Under the pieces are notes generated by a model. That model ran no database searches, was not told where the DNA came from, and worked only from the letters and a program-made list of their open reading frames with translations. Position numbers and translations under genes: made by a program. This document shows, piece by piece, positions 60,799 through 64,000 of a stretch of DNA of 64,000 bases. Source of the stretch: an uncultured Paracoccaceae bacterium. Lineage in GTDB: Bacteria; Pseudomonadota; Alphaproteobacteria; Rhodobacterales; Rhodobacteraceae. Location: assembly GCA_937146765.1 (NCBI GenBank), contig CAKZRP010000056.1, forward strand, positions 1 through 64,000, in the 5' to 3' direction. The stretch's first letter is position 1; every line of letters begins with the position of its first letter.

Positions 60799-61400
60799 GC
60801 ATGCCCTCCATTCCCGTGATCGAGACCAAGCGGCTGATCCTGCGCGGCCCCGAAGCCAAGGACTATCCGAATTTCAAGGCGACCTTCACTTCCTACCGCG
60901 CGCGATTCATGGGTGGGCCGCTCAACCCCTACGAGGCCTGGATGCTCTATGCCGCCGAGATCGGCCATTGGCAGATCCGCGGCTTCGGCATGTGGATGAT
61001 CCACGACAAGGCCACCGACGAGACCCTCGGCATGGCCGGCGGCTGGCAGCCCGCAGGCTGGCCCGAACGCGAGATCGCCTGGATCATCTGGCCCGAGAAG
61101 GCCGGAAAGGGCTATGCGCTGGAGGCGACGCACGCCGCCCGCAACCACTTTTACAGCAAGGCGGGCTGGGACGGCGCGGTGAGCTATATCGACCCCAAGA
61201 ACCTCGATTCGATCCGCCTCGCGGAACGGCTCGGGGCCAAGAAGGATCACACGGCCGCGACCATCGACGGCAATGACGCGGTCTATCGCCATCCCGCGCC
61301 GGCAAGGCTGAAGGACAGCCAGATCGCGCATGGGATCGAAATGGAAATCGGCCATTACGCCGACCCGATGTTCAAACCGAAAGGATGGGCCATTGACTGA
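60795..61400 (+). CDS. GNAT family N-acetyltransferase (second copy)
   Basis: A 201-residue paralogue of the preceding gene with the same RimJ/RimL layout: VIETKRLILRGPEAKDYPNFKATFTSYR, then AWIIWPEKAGKGYALEATHAARNHFY and SYIDPKNLDSIRLAERLGAKKD. Its tandem position and shared order suggest duplication followed by strong divergence. Substrate unknown. Confidence 0.88.
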   Translation: MSMPSIPVIETKRLILRGPEAKDYPNFKATFTSYRARFMGGPLNPYEAWMLYAAEIGHWQIRGFGMWMIHDKATDETLGMAGGWQPAGWPEREIAWIIWPEKAGKGYALEATHAARNHFYSKAGWDGAVSYIDPKNLDSIRLAERLGAKKDHTAATIDGNDAVYRHPAPARLKDSQIAHGIEMEIGHYADPMFKPKGWAID

Positions 61401-61401
61401 C

Positions 61402-61701
61402 ATGACGACCGATCCCGTGGCCCGCGCGGCGGCAATCCTCAAAAGCCACCGTGAAAGCATCGACCGGCTGGATGCGATCCTCGTCTACACCCTGGGGGAG
61501 CGCTTCAAGCACACCCAGGCGGTGGGCCGGCTCAAGGCCGAACACGACCTTCCCCCGTCCGATCCCACGCGTGAGGCCACGCAGATCGCACGACTCGAAG
61601 ACCTGGCGAAAGAGGCCGACCTCGACCCCGAATTCGCCAAGGCGTTCTTGAACTTCATCATCGATGAGGTCATTCGCCATCACAAGAAACACCAGGAATA
61701 A
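61402..61701 (+). CDS. Chorismate mutase (AroQ class)
   Basis: A 99-residue all-alpha chorismate mutase converting chorismate to prephenate on the Phe/Tyr branch. It has the AroQ pattern of an early Arg-x-x-I-D-x-L helix (ESIDRLDAILVYTLGERFKHTQAVGRLKAEHDL) and a C-terminal AKAFLNFIIDEVIRHHKKHQ. Placement between ffh and rpsP is usual in the group. The ATG at 61402 is taken; a TTG at 61393 has better Shine-Dalgarno spacing and would add three residues. Confidence 0.9.
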   Translation: MTTDPVARAAAILKSHRESIDRLDAILVYTLGERFKHTQAVGRLKAEHDLPPSDPTREATQIARLEDLAKEADLDPEFAKAFLNFIIDEVIRHHKKHQE

Positions 61702-61758
61702 GCGGGATCTGACCGGCTTCCGGCATCCCGTTCAACGCCATCAAAGGAGACTAAAACC

Positions 61759-62127
61759 ATGGCAATGAAAATCCGTCTGGCCCGCGGCGGCTCCAAAAAG
61801 CGTCCCTTCTACCGCATCGTGGCTGCTGACAGCCGCATGGCGCGCGACGGCCGCTTCATCGAGAAGCTCGGCACCTACAACCCGCTGCTGCCCAAAGACA
61901 GCGAAGAGCGCGTGAAAATGGACCTCGAAGCCGTCAAGGCATGGCTCGCCAAGGGCGCCCAGCCGACCGACCGCGTGGCCCGTATGCTCGAAGCAGCCGG
62001 CGTTCTGACCAAGAAAGAGCGCAGCAACCCGAAGAAAGCCGTTCCGGGCAAGAAAGCCCAGGACCGCGCTGAGGAAAAAGCAGCCAAGGCCGCGGAAGCA
62101 GCCGAAGCCGCAGCAGACGCGGAATAA
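61759..62127 (+). CDS. rpsP: 30S ribosomal protein S16
   Basis: A 122-residue ribosomal protein. [42 protein letters not shown] is the family signature, and the tail is Lys/Ala/Glu-rich, as in alphaproteobacteria. AAAGGAGACTAAAACC precedes the ATG. Normally followed by rimM and trmD; here bluB and a small gene intervene. Confidence 0.96.
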   Translation: MAMKIRLARGGSKKRPFYRIVAADSRMARDGRFIEKLGTYNPLLPKDSEERVKMDLEAVKAWLAKGAQPTDRVARMLEAAGVLTKKERSNPKKAVPGKKAQDRAEEKAAKAAEAAEAAADAE

Positions 62128-62131
62128 TCAC

Positions 62132-62785
62132 ATGACAGGCTCGGTGCAGGACCCCAAAGGGTGTTTCCCGGAAGGCTTCCGCGCCGAGCTTGACCTGTTG
62201 ATGCGGTTGCGCCGGGATGTCCGGCGCTTTCGCCGCGACCCGGTGGACGAGGCGGTGCTGACGCGGTGCCTCTCCGCCATCTCGCTGGCGCCCTCGGTGG
62301 GCCTCAGCGAACCCTGGCGCGTGATCCGCGTCCAGAGCGAGACCGCCCGCGCGGCGGCTCTGCGAAATTTCGAGGCCGCCAATGCCGCCGCCCTTGCTGA
62401 TTACAGCGAGGATCGCGCCGCCACCTACGCCCGCCTCAAACTCTCCGGCATGAAGGAGGCCCCGGTGCAGATCGCGTTTTTCTGCGATGAGACCACCGAA
62501 AAGGGCCATGGGCTCGGCGCCCGCACCATGCCGGAGATGCGCCGCTATTCGGTGGTTACCGCCATCACCCTGTTCTGGCTCGCCCTGCGCGCCGAAGGCC
62601 TCGGCCTCGGCTGGGTCTCGGTGCTGGATCCCGAAGAGCTGTCGCGCGACCTCGGGGTGCCGGAAAGCTGGCGCCTCATCGGCTATTTCTGCATCGGCCA
62701 TCCCGAACGCCTCTCCGACACGCCGGAGCTGGAGCTTGAGGGCTGGGAACAGCGCTTTGACGCGCTGCCGATCGAGACCCGCTGA
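62132..62785 (+). CDS. bluB: 5,6-dimethylbenzimidazole synthase
   Basis: A 217-residue nitroreductase-fold enzyme converting reduced FMN and O2 to the lower ligand of cobalamin. [63 protein letters not shown] and [35 protein letters not shown] are BluB blocks. It starts four bases after rpsP, so it shares its transcript, separate from cobD-cbiB at 39 kb. Confidence 0.93.
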   Translation: MTGSVQDPKGCFPEGFRAELDLLMRLRRDVRRFRRDPVDEAVLTRCLSAISLAPSVGLSEPWRVIRVQSETARAAALRNFEAANAAALADYSEDRAATYARLKLSGMKEAPVQIAFFCDETTEKGHGLGARTMPEMRRYSVVTAITLFWLALRAEGLGLGWVSVLDPEELSRDLGVPESWRLIGYFCIGHPERLSDTPELELEGWEQRFDALPIETR

Positions 62786-62800
62786 GGATCGGCACCGCAG

Positions 62801-62950
62801 ATGGGCCTGATCCGCATGGTAATCTTCACCCTCATCGCCTTTGGCGCCGGTGTGCTATACGAACGCAGCGGCGCACGCGAGCGCTGCGACCTCGCCGGCG
62901 GCGACTGGACCAGAACAGAAACGGGGACCGGCATGATCTGCCGGATATGA
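62801..62950 (+). CDS. 49-residue small membrane-anchored protein
   Basis: A short gene directly upstream of rimM. It starts [17 protein letters not shown], a single membrane anchor, followed by [19 protein letters not shown] and a second Cys near the end (TGMICRI). The C-x4-GG-x-W...C pattern after an LYER anchor recurs, as I recall, in small Rhodobacteraceae proteins. Its TGA overlaps the rimM ATG (ATGA), showing translational coupling. Function unknown. Confidence 0.65.
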   Translation: MGLIRMVIFTLIAFGAGVLYERSGARERCDLAGGDWTRTETGTGMICRI

Positions 62951-63468
62951 GCATGAGCGACGACAAGGACGAGCTGATCTGTGTGGGCGCCATCGCCGGA
63001 TCCTACGGGGTGCGCGGCGAGGTGCGGATCAAGAGCTTCTGCGCGATCCCGGACGAGATCGAGAGCTACTCACCGCTGCTCGGCGAGGATGGCCGCACCC
63101 GCTACACGCTGGCGATCACCCGGGCTGTGAAGAATGGCTTTGCCGCCCGCATCGTCGGGGTCGACAGCAAGGAAGCGGGCGATGCGCTGAAGGGCGTGCA
63201 GCTCTATGCGCCGCGCGACCGGTTGCCGACGCTACCCGACGACGAATTCTACCACGCCGACCTGATCGGGCTGGAGGTCTATGACACCGGCGGCACGCTG
63301 CTGGGCCGGGTCAAGGCGGTGCAGAACTACGGCGCCGACGACCTACTGGAAATCCACGGCCCCGGCCTCGCCGCCACCGTGCTGCTGCCCTTCACCCGCG
63401 CGGCGGTGCCCACCGTGGACCTCACCCAGGGTCGTATCGTCGCCGATCCTCCGGAAGGGCTGTTCTGA
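62947..63468 (+). CDS. rimM: Ribosome maturation factor RimM
   Basis: A 173-residue factor for 30S assembly near S19. The RimM core has [22 protein letters not shown], then [40 protein letters not shown] and a C-terminal PRC barrel ending [29 protein letters not shown]. No trmD follows inside the window; a convergent kinase-like gene does. Confidence 0.94.
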   Translation: MSMSDDKDELICVGAIAGSYGVRGEVRIKSFCAIPDEIESYSPLLGEDGRTRYTLAITRAVKNGFAARIVGVDSKEAGDALKGVQLYAPRDRLPTLPDDEFYHADLIGLEVYDTGGTLLGRVKAVQNYGADDLLEIHGPGLAATVLLPFTRAAVPTVDLTQGRIVADPPEGLF

Positions 63469-63477
63469 CCGGATCGC

Positions 63478-64000
63478 TCAGCCTTCGGGCGGGATCTGTT
63501 GCAACCAGGCGAACACCCGTTCCACCCCGGTCAGCAAGGCCAGATCCCGCTCCCCGAGCGGCACCTCGGGGGGCGGCAGTCTGAGCCAAGCCTTCAGAAG
63601 GCGATGCAGGAACAGGAAGCGGAACACCGGATTGTCGGCGACCGCTTCGCCATATCCGCTCTCGAAGGCCAGCCAGTCCGCGCGCGCCACGCCTCCAAAC
63701 CCTGCATCTTCGGGCCGCAGCGCCAGATGGTCGGGCAGGTTTGCCAGCCACAGATTGGCGATGTCGCAATAGGGCGTCGTCGCATGGGCGTTGGAAAAAT
63801 CAATGAAGGAGATCTGCGCCTGCGTCACCAGGATGTTGCGGAAATGCAGATCCCCATGCTCCGGCGCGGCCCGGTAGGCGCGCCCCTTCGCCTCACGCCC
63901 GACCCGGTGCAGCATGGCGCACAGTCCGAGAAACTTTTTCGGCTTGCGGATGCGGAGGTCTCCGGCCCGCAGACGCGCCCCAAGGGCCTGGATCTGTTCC
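63478..64000 (-). CDS. Aminoglycoside phosphotransferase (APH)-like kinase, 5' end outside window
   Basis: The minus-strand frame stays open to the window edge, leaving at least 173 C-terminal residues. The catalytic loop EHGDLHFRNILV, with Asp as base and Asn as Mg ligand, and ISFIDFSNAHATTPYCDIANLWLA with the Mg-binding Asp, are APH/ChoK-fold signatures. It is probably a small-molecule kinase; the 5' domain with the P-loop lies outside the window. It converges with rimM. Confidence 0.85.
   Translation of the reverse strand, partial: EQIQALGARLRAGDLRIRKPKKFLGLCAMLHRVGREAKGRAYRAAPEHGDLHFRNILVTQAQISFIDFSNAHATTPYCDIANLWLANLPDHLALRPEDAGFGGVARADWLAFESGYGEAVADNPVFRFLFLHRLLKAWLRLPPPEVPLGERDLALLTGVERVFAWLQQIPPEG

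Noticed and set aside
1..64000. tRNA, rRNA, CRISPR array, insertion sequence or prophage
   Set aside because: I looked in all intergenic stretches and saw no cloverleaf with CCA-end signals, no regularly spaced repeat array beyond the three-copy hairpin unit, and no transposase or phage gene.

Overview
The window is a 64 kb piece of core chromosome from a member of the Rhodobacterales (Roseobacter/Rhodobacteraceae type, Alphaproteobacteria). The evidence is high GC content, a split F0 sector with both b and b' subunits next to atpI, the chvI-chvG-hprK-rapZ-EIIA-HPr cluster divergent from pckA, DUF6473 and DUF1491 family genes, a (2S)-methylsuccinyl-CoA dehydrogenase of the ethylmalonyl-CoA pathway, and the pdxJ-acpS-lepB-rnc-era-recO order. 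The genus cannot be fixed from the sequence alone. I see no tRNA, rRNA, prophage, insertion sequence or CRISPR array.

Layout. 0-2 kb: the tail of etfA, a DUF6473 gene, and hbd (3-hydroxybutyryl-CoA dehydrogenase). 2-9.6 kb: a minus-strand regulatory block (chvI, chvG, hprK, rapZ, PTS EIIA, HPr, acyltransferase) divergent from pckA, with a repeat-rich 399 bp intergenic region between chvI and pckA. 9.6-15.5 kb: an SGNH lipoprotein, mcd, TauE/SafE and CDF transporters, and a dGTPase. 15.5-24.3 kb: a PhoX-type phosphatase and the housekeeping series recO-DUF1491-era-rnc-lepB-acpS-(ABZJ_00895 membrane protein)-pdxJ-DUF2062. 24.4-32 kb: rsh/spoT, rpoZ, folK, a NYN nuclease-like gene, ispH, a LysE exporter, a methyltransferase, rnhA and a TRIC-type channel. 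32-35 kb: two tiny membrane proteins, fmt and three tandem def genes, one of which has lost key catalytic residues. 35-42 kb: a MalY-type lyase, an L,D-transpeptidase, a small unknown protein, a glutathionyl-hydroquinone reductase, cobD-cbiB and a lytic transglycosylase. 42-49 kb: smc, a PLP aminotransferase divergent from a FadR-type regulator, and a degenerate PstB-like ATPase. 49-52 kb: the ATP synthase F0 operon (atpI-B-E-X-F). 52-58 kb: two DMT exporters, small regulators, a transglutaminase, azoR, a ProX-like deacylase and an unknown protein. 58-64 kb: ffh, two GNATs, chorismate mutase, rpsP, bluB, a 49-residue small protein, rimM and a partial APH-type kinase.

How the genes fit together. 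The nitrogen-type PTS parts (HprK, HPr, EIIA) are linked with ChvIG envelope signalling and RapZ, and face pckA, the gluconeogenic gate enzyme. Hbd, ETF and Mcd point to C4/acetyl-CoA metabolism, and Mcd's pathway needs a B12-dependent mutase, which fits the presence of cobD, cbiB and bluB. The non-coding DNA is rich in hairpins: a dispersed element near gene 3' ends, three back-to-back perfect stem-loops at 37.1 kb, a 66 bp nested palindrome at 15.5 kb, a 19 bp-stem hairpin at 21.7 kb and a three-copy hairpin array upstream of ffh. The most interesting coding observations are the pseudo-deformylase in the def triplet and the PstB-like ATPase that lacks the catalytic Glu and switch His.
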